From Christensenella sp. UBA4263 (GTDB lineage: Bacteria; Bacillota; Clostridia; Christensenellales; Aristaeellaceae), in the NCBI GenBank assembly GCA_002395225.1, contig DGWH01000053.1, positions 1,693 to 8,868 of the forward strand: DNA of 7,176 nt. The letters are read 5' to 3'. The notes under the pieces were generated by a model. That model did not search any database, was not told the DNA's origin, and worked only from the letters and a program-made list of their open reading frames with translations. The translations under genes and the position numbers were made by a program. Of this stretch, positions 1-6,566 are shown piece by piece (position 1 is the stretch's first letter; the number at the start of each line of letters is the position of its first letter).

Positions 1-3000
1 TCCTCGGGTTCCTCCGGTTTCTCGGTTTCCTCCGGATCCTCATCTCCGGTAACCGGCGTTTCAGGGATTATCGGCTGATCGGCATCCGAAAAAGCAGCCG
101 GCGTTTCTTTCTCTGTCTGCTCTCCTGTGGTCCCGGTTTGCACCGTCGGATCTGTTTTCTCCGGCTTATCCGAACCCTCCCCGGATTCATCATCGCCGGC
201 ATCTGTCATCGTGTCCACACTTTCTGTCTGTTCAACACGCGTTCCGCCGGCATCCGCGGCTGCTTCTTTTTCCTGGATGAGATCTGTCCCTGCCGCACCA
301 GGATTCTGTGTTTTCTCTGTTCCGGCTGTGGTCTGCGGGACATTTGCGGAACTCTCAGGTCCTTTTGTTTCATCCGTTCCGGACCTGGGGTTCTCTGTCA
401 GTTTTTCTGCTTCATCCTCTGCTGCAGGTTTTGTCACTGACGAATTCTCCTCTGTGCCTTTCTTATCCGCTTCAGGAACTGCATCCGCTTCTTTTTTCCC
501 CAGTACGACAGGTTCCAGCACAGGAAGATCTTCAACGTCCTTCAGATCGATGCTCGCTTCCTTTTCAGCAAACGCCTCCTGCAGGCTGGACTGATACGGA
601 ACCGTTACGGCCTGTTTATCCGTCTCCTGTTCTTTCTCTGTTTTTATCACCGTACTCGTCTGCCCAGGCTGCCCGGCATCGTCTCCCGTGTCCTGTTCAT
701 CCGGTTCTGTTTCAGCGCCGTCCAACAAGTTCTTATCGTCTTCAGGCGTTTCTTTCAGATCCGTTTCAGTTTTGTTCGTATCCTGGTCCTCATCCTCCTT
801 CGTACCCGGTTCTCTCGTCCCGTCGTCCTTATTTTGGAAGTCTTTCAGACCGGCGTTTCCGTCTTCCTCCGTTTCTTTGCTTCCGAGCGCATCCGTTTCG
901 GGTCCCGCCGCAGGTGCCCCCAGTTTCTCCGTAATTCGGTTTCCTGCTCCTTTAGCAACTCTGTCAAATGCTTTTAGCGTTATCTCCAGCGGATTCAGCT
1001 GTTTCTCCGGTTCAGTCGATTCCGGCTCTTCTGTCAAAGGTTGTTCTGCCGGATCTGACAAAGCATCCGGAATCAGACTGCTTCCTGCAGACGTTGTCAG
1101 ATTTGTATCAGCGATTCCTTCATCCGTATCCGGGTCATCCTCCGTATCCGGATCGTCCTCCTGCAGGCCAGGCAGCATCATTCGGGAAATGGATAACATT
1201 TTTTTGCCCGACACTGTCGGATTGGTTTGTTCGGCCGGCTGTGCTTCTCCGGTTTCGTTTACGGTATTCGTTACGGCATTCGGTTCAGGAGACGATTCCT
1301 GTGCATTTGAAGCGCTTCCCTCTGACGGGACCTCGTAATTCTGCGTGTTTTTCGTTATTTCTTTTGCAGAGGAAGGAATCGTCTGTTCTTGAATCGACTT
1401 TACCACAGAATTATCTGCAGTTTGTCCGTTTCCCTGCTCAACACCGTCCAAATACGTTCTGGTTGTCCAGCCATTCCCGTCCTCCTTGGTTTCGTACGTA
1501 TAGGTTCCCTGGTTTGTCTTTTGTTCTATCTTCCTCTCTCTAGAACCATCCGCGTTTTGCTGATACGTCGTTTTGGTTGACTTTCCATCTGCATCATAGG
1601 TTACCGTGTAAACTGACGTAGAAGTTGATGTTTTCTCCCAGCCATAGGTTTCTCTGTCATTTTTCGACTCATAGTACGTTTCGTTTCCGCTGGTATCTTT
1701 ATTCGAAACAATCTGTGTTGTCACCCCGCCGGAATTGGATCTCTGGCTGATATTCTGACTTCCATCGTCCCGCGTAACGGCATTGTATGTATAGGTGTTC
1801 CCGTTTCCGTCATCATGATAGACATCATCAAAGGTTCCGACTTTGACGCCGTTGACATAAACGTCGCCATTTCGATACTCATTGATAACGGTTGAATTGG
1901 AATAGGTCGTCCCGGTATACTGCTTTACCTCAACGGACCCGTCTGCATTTGTCGTCGTAATGGTTCCGCCAATGGTATCAACCCTGTTTTCCGCAAAGGT
2001 ACGCTGATAGGTTTCCTCGGTGACGGTTCCGTCTTTCTGGGTCGTTGTGATTGTCCCCGTGCGTCCTGTCGGACTATATGTCGTGGCTCCCTCTGCCTCA
2101 AGAACCTGATAGCTCTCTGCGACAACTGAGCCGTCTCCCTTGTTCTTGACATATGAGCCGCCAATCGGTTCCTCGTATACGACGGTCTGTTCACCTTCTT
2201 CGACGATTTTTATTCTCTTGACCGTTGAATCCGAGTCTCCGTTGCTTTTCGTAAAAGACTCTGTTCTCTGCGTATACGTTCCGGCTGCGTCATACTCCTT
2301 TTTATCGCCAACCGTGTTTCCGGCTGCATCGGTTTCATTCCGGTCGACCGTCATTTCACCGGTTTCCTTGATAATGGTTTCCTGATTAAACGCAAACGAC
2401 TGCGTATAGCTGTTCCCGGCTTCGTCCTGAAGGATCTTTGTGACTGTTCCGTTTCTGTATGTATTGCTGCCATCCGCAGAAGACGTTTCGGTATACTGTT
2501 CGACTTTTCCGCTTCCGCTTTCCGTGTAAGTGCCAACCTTCATGGAATTGCCGTCCTCATCATACTGGACGGAGGTGATGTTGTCCACCGAACCGGTAAT
2601 ATAGTTAACCTGTCCGCTCGTGATGCGTCCCTGCTCATCAATCACAGCAGATCCTGCCGCTACCTCGCTGTCTGACCATGTCCGTGATCCGCTGGTAAAG
2701 TTCCCGTCTTTGTCATACTGGATGGTATCGGTCATATTGACATTGGTTCTTCCATCAATATTTCCGGAATACTCATTGACGGCCGAAATGGTCCCGTCTT
2801 CATTCTGGGTCTCGGTCTTTGTATACGTACTGATGCTCTCCGGATCATTCTCACTTTTTTTGATGACACCGGAGGTGGTTACCGTATTCCCATTCGTTTC
2901 AACGGTATACTCCTCATACTGCGTGACCTGACCGTTGGTCTTTGTAACGACGTGTCCGTAGTCTTTTCCGTCCTCACCGTTGTAGTCGATGGTTTTTTCG

Positions 3001-4205
3001 ACCGAATTCTTATCCTTATCGGTGGAGGTGATCATGGACTGCTTCAGCTGGCCGTTTTCATACTTGTTGACCGTGGTGTCTTTTCCGATAACGATTCCGT
3101 TCTTGTCCTTCGTCTCCGAGTAGGTTTCCTCAGAGAGCTTCTGCCCGTTTTCGTCCATTTTGACGATATCGGTTATCGACTGTGTATCCCCGTTCGCAAA
3201 GACCGTCTTATTCGACGTGCTCTCGACATATTCACCTTCATTGGTGATGTATTTGCTGGTCGAAATGGTCGACTCACTGAGCACATTTCCGGATTTATCC
3301 ACTAACTGTTCGAAGGTTGACTGAATCTCGCCGTCATAGCTGTACGTATACTTGATGATTTTAGCCGTTCCGTCCGGCTGTGTCACCTTTTCCTCAATCT
3401 TCTGCCCCTGTTCATTCGTCTTCACATAATCCGGTTCAGGCGTCGGCTCCTCAGGCGCCGGTGTCTCCGTCTCTTTGGGATCCGCTGTCTTTTTGGGGTC
3501 AGCCGTCTTTTTGGGATCGACCGTTTCATCCGGGCCGGGCGTTTTTTCCGGCGCAGGGGTTTTCACCTCGTCCTCCTGATTCGGCCGATAATCCCGGGCT
3601 TCACCGGAATCCTGGCTGCCGCCGCGGTTATAGCCGCGGCCGCTGGTATTGCTGCCAGTTCCGCCGCGGCGCGGATTGGGTGATTCCGCTGCACCTCCCC
3701 GGGCATTCGTCGCTGCCGTCGTGCTGTTTTCCCCTTTTACGGAACGCAGCAGTTCACGAACGGAATTTTCGCTGATGAGTTCCTCAAGGTAACTCATGGA
3801 ACCCGGGAAAATGATGTTCGTGATGTTGTTGCATCCGATAAAGGCATCTGTTTCAATGAACTTGATGGTCGACGGGAAAATCACCGTGTCCAGATTCACC
3901 AGACCGGCAAAGGCGCCGGACCCGATGGAGGTAATTCCCTCCCCGATGGACAATGTGGTAATCTTTGTACTGTAATCTGCCCATGGCGTTGCCCTCTCAT
4001 CTGAAAGAGCCGGAACCTTTCCAGCTCCCTCCAGCGAAAGTTCACGCGTGTTTTCATCATAAGCAATGACAAAGGAATGAAAGTCTGCTGAACTCAGAAT
4101 TTGGACAGACCCGGCCGCATACGCACTCCGTGTCCCGGGTGTGACTGCAAGCAGAACACAAACCGCCATCAACAGGGCAAGCATCTTCCTGATTCTCATT
4201 CTCAT
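1..4205 (-). CDS. Large secreted BspA-type LRR surface protein with degenerate YD-like repeats and acidic tail (3' end outside window)
   Basis: The frame is open without a stop for 1401 codons and runs off the left edge. Residues 1-31 form a signal peptide: basic MRMRIRK, a hydrophobic core, and a likely cut at AYA|A near residue 30. Residues 45-80 resemble the strand-rich domain that often precedes LRR_5 repeats, and about 82-136 hold two to three BspA-type repeats (GITSIGSGAFAGL, then IETDAFIGCNNITNI). Then follow an Arg/Gly-rich linker (178-198), DPKKTA spacer repeats (230-247), degenerate Thr/Tyr/Asp/Gly beta repeats (about 260-920), and an Asp/Glu/Thr/Pro-rich tail (about 940-1401). I see only two cysteines, C16 in the signal peptide and C125 in the LRR block. 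The start could be 4205 or the in-frame ATG at 4199, which is better spaced from AAAGGAG. An adhesin or cell-surface stalk role is inferred from architecture. A sorting signal or membrane anchor would lie beyond the window, so anchoring is unknown. Confidence 0.9.
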   Translation of the reverse strand, partial: MRMRIRKMLALLMAVCVLLAVTPGTRSAYAAGSVQILSSADFHSFVIAYDENTRELSLEGAGKVPALSDERATPWADYSTKITTLSIGEGITSIGSGAFAGLVNLDTVIFPSTIKFIETDAFIGCNNITNIIFPGSMSYLEELISENSVRELLRSVKGENSTTAATNARGGAAESPNPRRGGTGSNTSGRGYNRGGSQDSGEARDYRPNQEDEVKTPAPEKTPGPDETVDPKKTADPKKTADPKETETPAPEEPTPEPDYVKTNEQGQKIEEKVTQPDGTAKIIKYTYSYDGEIQSTFEQLVDKSGNVLSESTISTSKYITNEGEYVESTSNKTVFANGDTQSITDIVKMDENGQKLSEETYSETKDKNGIVIGKDTTVNKYENGQLKQSMITSTDKDKNSVEKTIDYNGEDGKDYGHVVTKTNGQVTQYEEYTVETNGNTVTTSGVIKKSENDPESISTYTKTETQNEDGTISAVNEYSGNIDGRTNVNMTDTIQYDKDGNFTSGSRTWSDSEVAAGSAVIDEQGRITSGQVNYITGSVDNITSVQYDEDGNSMKVGTYTESGSGKVEQYTETSSADGSNTYRNGTVTKILQDEAGNSYTQSFAFNQETIIKETGEMTVDRNETDAAGNTVGDKKEYDAAGTYTQRTESFTKSNGDSDSTVKRIKIVEEGEQTVVYEEPIGGSYVKNKGDGSVVAESYQVLEAEGATTYSPTGRTGTITTTQKDGTVTEETYQRTFAENRVDTIGGTITTTNADGSVEVKQYTGTTYSNSTVINEYRNGDVYVNGVKVGTFDDVYHDDGNGNTYTYNAVTRDDGSQNISQRSNSGGVTTQIVSNKDTSGNETYYESKNDRETYGWEKTSTSTSVYTVTYDADGKSTKTTYQQNADGSRERKIEQKTNQGTYTYETKEDGNGWTTRTYLDGVEQGNGQTADNSVVKSIQEQTIPSSAKEITKNTQNYEVPSEGSASNAQESSPEPNAVTNTVNETGEAQPAEQTNPTVSGKKMLSISRMMLPGLQEDDPDTEDDPDTDEGIADTNLTTSAGSSLIPDALSDPAEQPLTEEPESTEPEKQLNPLEITLKAFDRVAKGAGNRITEKLGAPAAGPETDALGSKETEEDGNAGLKDFQNKDDGTREPGTKEDEDQDTNKTETDLKETPEDDKNLLDGAETEPDEQDTGDDAGQPGQTSTVIKTEKEQETDKQAVTVPYQSSLQEAFAEKEASIDLKDVEDLPVLEPVVLGKKEADAVPEADKKGTEENSSVTKPAAEDEAEKLTENPRSGTDETKGPESSANVPQTTAGTEKTQNPGAAGTDLIQEKEAAADAGGTRVEQTESVDTMTDAGDDESGEGSDKPEKTDPTVQTGTTGEQTEKETPAAFSDADQPIIPETPVTGDEDPEETEKPEEPE
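1123..1158 (-). repeat. Two-copy 18-bp tandem repeat encoding DDPDTE/DDPDTD
   Basis: The 18-base blocks 1123-1140 and 1141-1158 differ at only two positions and encode consecutive DDPDT(E/D) hexapeptides at about residues 1016-1027 of the surface protein. The near identity suggests recent slippage or duplication within the acidic tail. A short acidic-repeat spacer is typical of Gram-positive surface proteins. Confidence 0.7.
1446..3428 (-). repeat. Degenerate YD/MORN-like beta-strand repeat region within the surface protein
   Basis: Codons for about residues 260-920 encode a long run of short units of irregular spacing. They are built around turns such as YDKDGN, YDEDGN, YDADGK, QKDGT and NADGS, with alternating Thr/Ser/Tyr/Val/Glu strands between the turns. 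The region is cysteine-free and nearly devoid of long hydrophobic stretches, as expected for an extracellular beta-rich fibre. It recalls the YD repeats of RHS proteins but lacks their regular YDxxGRL consensus and any RHS core, so I do not call it RHS. The repeats are too diverged for nucleotide-level tandem duplication to be visible. Confidence 0.6.
3465..3518 (-). repeat. Three-copy 18-bp tandem repeat encoding DPKKTA, DPKKTA, DPKETE
   Basis: Three consecutive 18-base units encode residues 230-247. The first two are DPKKTA and the third has diverged to DPKETE. They sit in a Pro/Lys/Glu/Thr-rich spacer (about 215-258) that joins the N-terminal LRR domain to the beta-repeat region. Their function is presumably an extended linker; copy number may vary between strains. 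Confidence 0.8.
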
Positions 4206-4208
4206 TAT

Positions 4209-4215
4209 CTCCTTT
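4209..4215 (-). promoter_or_regulatory. Ribosome binding site of the surface-protein gene
   Basis: Reads AAAGGAG on the minus strand. It is 3 bases from the ATG at 4205 and 9 bases from the in-frame ATG at 4199, so the second ATG is spaced more favourably and may be the real start. The same GGAG occurs at the beginning of each upstream tandem module (4297-4300 and 4387-4390), so this site is the downstream edge of the repeat. Confidence 0.75.
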
Positions 4216-4387
4216 GCAGGCCTCAATGTTGGTCGTTTGCCGGACCAGCTTTGTTCTGGCCCAGATTTGACTTACTGTCGCTGCGCGACAGGGCCACTCC
4301 TTTGCAGGCCTCAATGTTGGTCGTTTGCCGGAGCAGCATTGCATGAAGCCTGGATTTGACTTAACTGTCGCTGCGCGACAGGGCCGC
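4210..4387 (-). repeat. Tandem pair of ~89-base structured leader modules (candidate cis-regulatory RNA)
   Basis: Two direct copies, 4298-4387 and 4210-4297, lie in the 5' leader of the surface-protein gene. Read on the minus strand, each holds a perfect hairpin CTGTCGC-GCA-GCGACAG, then AAGTCAAATC, then a variable 24-25 base segment, then CCGGCAAACGACC, and it ends in GGCCTGCAAAGGAG. The flanking blocks are essentially identical: 35 bases on one side and about 30 with a single indel on the other. The variable segment has diverged; in the downstream copy it can form a 9-bp stem with two or three wobble pairs. The two GGCC tracts could pair to close each module. I matched it to no riboswitch family I know. 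Confidence 0.6.
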
Positions 4388-4398
4388 TCCTATATCCA

Positions 4399-4418
4399 GA
4401 AAGCTCCGGGGAGCTTTC
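4399..4418 (-). other. Strong 9-bp hairpin in the leader, upstream of the tandem modules
   Basis: GAAAGCTCC and GGAGCTTTC form a perfect inverted repeat separated by two bases (realistically an 8-bp stem with a 4-base loop). No T-run follows on either strand, so it is not a simple intrinsic terminator. It lies in the transcribed leader if the TATAAT promoter at 4494 is used. Confidence 0.6.
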
Positions 4419-4493
4419 AAAATGTCCCTAAAGGCAGGGAATGTCAATTTTCCCCGACAGTATCTTACATCATCCGAGACCATTCTTCAATAT

Positions 4494-4522
4494 ATTATAC
4501 GATGAAAAAAACGCCATGTTAC
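4494..4522 (-). promoter_or_regulatory. Promoter of the surface-protein gene
   Basis: On the minus strand, a perfect TATAAT (4494-4499) lies 17 bases from GTAACA (4517-4522, four of six matches to TTGACA). Transcription would start near 4487, giving a leader of about 280 bases before the ATG. The weak -35 is compatible with activator control, but that is inference. Confidence 0.65.
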
Positions 4523-4561
4523 CGAAATTCGCCGGTTTTTTTCAAAATCTGCGGCCATGGC
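4505..4561 (-). terminator. Possible intrinsic terminator of the MATE gene
   Basis: Just after the MATE stop codon the minus strand reads GCCATG (4561-4556), then a 37-base interval containing a small ACCG/CGGT hairpin, then CATGGC (4518-4513), a G, and seven T (4511-4505). The stem is only 6 bp with a long loop, so efficiency is uncertain. The T-run falls inside the spacer of the next gene's promoter. Confidence 0.4.
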
Positions 4562-4571
4562 TGACGCTTTA

Positions 4572-5969
4572 TCAGATGGACTCCACAATGTTATGCACCC
4601 AGGTTCCGCGTTTCAAAAGAATGTATCCCAGGACACATTTGACCAGATCAATCAGGTTGCTGATCACAAAGATGGCCATGATCGGCAGTGAGGTAAAGGC
4701 AATCAGCGCACGGACCACCGGGAGACGGAGAACCCAGAGATACAGGCTGTCAAAGGCGAAGGTGATCCAGGTTTTGCCGCCGGAGCGCAGGGTGAAATAG
4801 GCCGCGTTGGCAAAGGCATGGACCGGCGAGACCGCCATGGAAATGCAGAGAAATCCGACCGCCAGACGCTTCACTTCCTCTGTCGTGTTGTAAAGTTCCG
4901 GAAACAGCGGTGCCAGGAGAATCACGACAGCCGCAACTGCCACGGAGGAGACAATGGAAAAGAGCATGATTTTCCGCACAGAGGCTTTCGCCTCCTCAAA
5001 GGCATTGGCCCCAAGCTGCTGGCCGACAATAATGGATACGGCCGTTCCCATGGCCATCCAGATGACCGAAAAGAGATTGGATATGGTGGTTGCAATGTTG
5101 AGTCCTGCCACCACGGCCAGTCCGAACGTGGAATAGCACTGTGTCACGGCCGCCATCCCGGATGACCAGAGCGCCTCATTAATCAGCAGCGGAAGGCCCT
5201 TGACAGAGATTTGCCGGGTCAGGTTGAGCGGAACGGAAAGGCGGCTGTAAAGGCCCCGGATATACGGAACCCGCTTTGGATGCCGGTGTGACCAGATCAC
5301 GACAATCAGGCACTCCACATAGCGCGAGAGAACCGTTGCCAGCGCGGCGCCGACACAACCCATCGCCGGGGCGCCAAAATGGCCGAAAATCAGGATATAG
5401 TTGAACACCAGGTTGACCAGGATGGCAATGATACCTGCCATCATCGGCATGAATGTTTCGCCCGTTTCGCGAAGGGTGGTGGAATAGATCTGCTGAATCA
5501 CAAACGGAAGGAGGCCATACAGCATCATCTTGAGGTATTTGCTGCCATAGTCCGCCGTCACGGCAATATCCCCGGTTTCCCCTCCGTCGTGCAGATACAG
5601 GGCGATCAGGTTATCCCCCCAGAGCAGATAGATGCCCGTTCCCGCGGCAAAGAGAATGAGCCCCAGCCAGAACTTGAAGCGAAAGGTGTTTCTGACCCCT
5701 TCAAGGTCAGAGCGTCCGTAGTACTGGGAGGTAAAAATCCCGGCGCCGGAAAGACCGCCAAAGATGCACAGGTAAAAAACGAACAGCAGCTGTCCGACAA
5801 TGGAAACACCGGTCATCTGTTCCGTTCCTACAGCGCCGACCATGATGTTGTCCAGAAGGGAAACAAAATTCGTGATGCCGTTCTGAAGCATGACCGGCAT
5901 TGCAATCCGCATCAGGCGTCTGTAAAAAGCTTTATCGCCAATATAGGCATTCAGTCCTCTGCTGTTCAT
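4572..5969 (-). CDS. MATE-family multidrug/toxin efflux transporter
   Basis: A complete 465-residue polytopic inner-membrane protein, within the usual 440-470 range for the family. MATE proteins export cationic drugs or metabolites in exchange for Na+ or H+; the substrate here cannot be predicted. About 12 hydrophobic segments are visible in two lobes: N-lobe about residues 18-228 and C-lobe about 255-453. Landmarks are LLDNIMVG (38-45) in TM1, GAGIFTSQYYGR in the TM2-3 loop, RETGET (167-172), the C-lobe equivalent GQQLGA (316-321) and RSGGKT (395-400). The ATG at 5969 follows GAGGAG (5981-5986) at an 11-base spacing, rather long but the best available. The strong terminator at 6045-6072 separates it from the upstream DUF1508 gene, and no convincing promoter of its own is visible in the short gap. 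Confidence 0.95.
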   Translation of the reverse strand: MNSRGLNAYIGDKAFYRRLMRIAMPVMLQNGITNFVSLLDNIMVGAVGTEQMTGVSIVGQLLFVFYLCIFGGLSGAGIFTSQYYGRSDLEGVRNTFRFKFWLGLILFAAGTGIYLLWGDNLIALYLHDGGETGDIAVTADYGSKYLKMMLYGLLPFVIQQIYSTTLRETGETFMPMMAGIIAILVNLVFNYILIFGHFGAPAMGCVGAALATVLSRYVECLIVVIWSHRHPKRVPYIRGLYSRLSVPLNLTRQISVKGLPLLINEALWSSGMAAVTQCYSTFGLAVVAGLNIATTISNLFSVIWMAMGTAVSIIVGQQLGANAFEEAKASVRKIMLFSIVSSVAVAAVVILLAPLFPELYNTTEEVKRLAVGFLCISMAVSPVHAFANAAYFTLRSGGKTWITFAFDSLYLWVLRLPVVRALIAFTSLPIMAIFVISNLIDLVKCVLGYILLKRGTWVHNIVESI

Positions 5970-6044
5970 GGATGTTTGTACTCCTCAACATTGTCATCTG
6001 GCCCTGCCTGCATCTGACCATTTATCAGCGCGCGGCCGTCCCTT
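5970..6044 (-). other. Short gap upstream of the MATE gene; no convincing promoter
   Basis: Apart from the ribosome binding site GAGGAG at 5981-5986, only a GATAAA-like -10 is visible (four of six matches), and its -35 position falls in the terminator T-run. The stretch is GC-rich with CGGCCG and GCGCGC palindromes. MATE expression may depend on this weak element or on read-through. Confidence 0.35.
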
Positions 6045-6072
6045 AAAAAAACCGTCAGCGAATGCTGACGGT
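6045..6072 (-). terminator. Intrinsic terminator of the DUF1508 gene
   Basis: A 9-bp perfect stem, ACCGTCAGC/GCTGACGGT (6051-6072) with a 4-base loop, is followed on the minus strand by a run of T (to 6045). It lies 15 bases after the TAA of the DUF1508 gene. The plus strand lacks a comparable T-run after the stem, so it acts in one direction. Confidence 0.9.
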
Positions 6073-6087
6073 TCTAGCACCGGTTGC

Positions 6088-6486
6088 TTATTTCTTTTCG
6101 GTTTTCTTTTCCTCAGTCTTCTCCGGCTCAACGATCTTTGCTTTCTTCACATTTGCCTTGACGTCGGCAATGGCCTTCTCGCAGTCTTCCTTCTTGTCGA
6201 ATCCTTTGGAGCTGCCGATGACCTGTCCGTTCGTTGCCTTCAGACGGAAACGGAATTCATCCTTCTTGTCCTTGTACAGTTCAAATTTGGGATGTCTCTG
6301 ACGTATCGGCTCCGCAACCGTCTGATCCTCAATTTCACCCGCGGCATTCTTGACAATGCTGGCGATGCCGGCCTTGCAGCTTGCCTTGGACTTGTAAACC
6401 TCAGAGGTCAGCAGGGTCTCATCCTCTGCGCCCTTCAGGTCAAACATGATGCCTGTGGGGACTTTTCTCATGATAAATTTGCCCAT
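6088..6486 (-). CDS. Tandem DUF1508 (YegP-like) domain protein with lysine/glutamate tail
   Basis: A 132-residue, lysine-rich, probably cytosolic protein with no signal peptide or membrane segment. Two DUF1508 units are visible. The first covers residues 1-48 (FIMRKVPTGIMFDLKG ... SKASCKAGIASIVKNA). The second, at about 67-113, is closer to the family consensus (FELYKDKKDEFRFRLKATNG ... KKEDCEKAIADVKANV). Residues 114-132 form a charged Glu/Lys/Thr tail. Members often come as such duplications and adopt a small beta-beta-beta-alpha-type fold; their biochemical role is not established. The ATG at 6486 is preceded by a purine-rich GGAAAGAGAG, a weak ribosome binding site. The gene has its own extended -10 promoter and terminator, so it is probably monocistronic. 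Confidence 0.88.
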   Translation of the reverse strand: MGKFIMRKVPTGIMFDLKGAEDETLLTSEVYKSKASCKAGIASIVKNAAGEIEDQTVAEPIRQRHPKFELYKDKKDEFRFRLKATNGQVIGSSKGFDKKEDCEKAIADVKANVKKAKIVEPEKTEEKKTEKK

Positions 6487-6503
6487 ACGGATACTCTCTT
6501 TCC

Positions 6504-6517
6504 GGCGGATTTCCGCC
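6504..6517 (-). promoter_or_regulatory. Hairpin in the 5' UTR of the DUF1508 gene
   Basis: GGCGG-ATTT-CCGCC forms a 5-bp GC stem with a 4-base loop between the predicted transcription start (near 6531) and the weak ribosome binding site, ending a few bases upstream of it. On the plus strand the same hairpin is followed by eight T (6520-6527), so it could also stop transcription entering from the left. Confidence 0.45.
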
Positions 6518-6537
6518 TGTTTTTTTTAGCTGTACAG

Positions 6538-6566
6538 AGTATAGCACGTTCCACCTGTTTCTGCAA
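6538..6566 (-). promoter_or_regulatory. Promoter of the DUF1508 gene (extended -10)
   Basis: On the minus strand, TTGCAG (6561-6566) and TATACT (6538-6543) are separated by exactly 17 bases, and TGC directly precedes the -10, giving an extended -10 element. The predicted leader is about 45 bases. Confidence 0.75.

Noticed and set aside
127..1543. Long plus-strand open frames (127-594, 308-934, 688-1338, 968-1543), Ser/Pro/Phe-rich
   Set aside because: They are antisense shadows of the acidic Glu/Asp/Thr-coding tail of the minus-strand surface protein, overlap each other, and lack ribosome binding sites and domain-like sequence.
1446..3428. RHS/YD-repeat polymorphic toxin
   Set aside because: The repeats lack the regular YDxxGRL consensus, and no RHS core, DPxG cleavage motif or toxin domain is seen in the window.
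4057..4359. Small open frames on both strands across the leader modules, considered as leader peptides
   Set aside because: Their frames run through the repeats and into the surface-protein start in another frame; no ribosome binding site suits them, and the conservation pattern (an indel in the flank, a variable stem-loop) fits RNA better than peptide.
4210..4390. Known riboswitch class (c-di-GMP, glycine, T-box, THF, preQ1, guanidine)
   Set aside because: GGCAAAC superficially recalls the c-di-GMP-I motif, but the rest of that motif (GAAA tetraloop stem, GACGCAAAGCC) is absent, and the signature sequences of the other classes are not present.
4399..4418. Intrinsic terminator
   Set aside because: The stem is strong but no T-run follows on either strand.
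4419..4447. Perfect TTGACA on the minus strand at 4442-4447 as a second promoter of the surface-protein gene
   Set aside because: At a 17-base spacing the -10 position reads CATTTT, only three of six matches; the TATAAT promoter further upstream is much better.
5379..6017. Plus-strand open frame of 212 codons opposite the MATE gene
   Set aside because: The minus-strand frame is an unmistakable MATE transporter over the same stretch; the plus frame is hydrophilic shadow sequence without a start signal.
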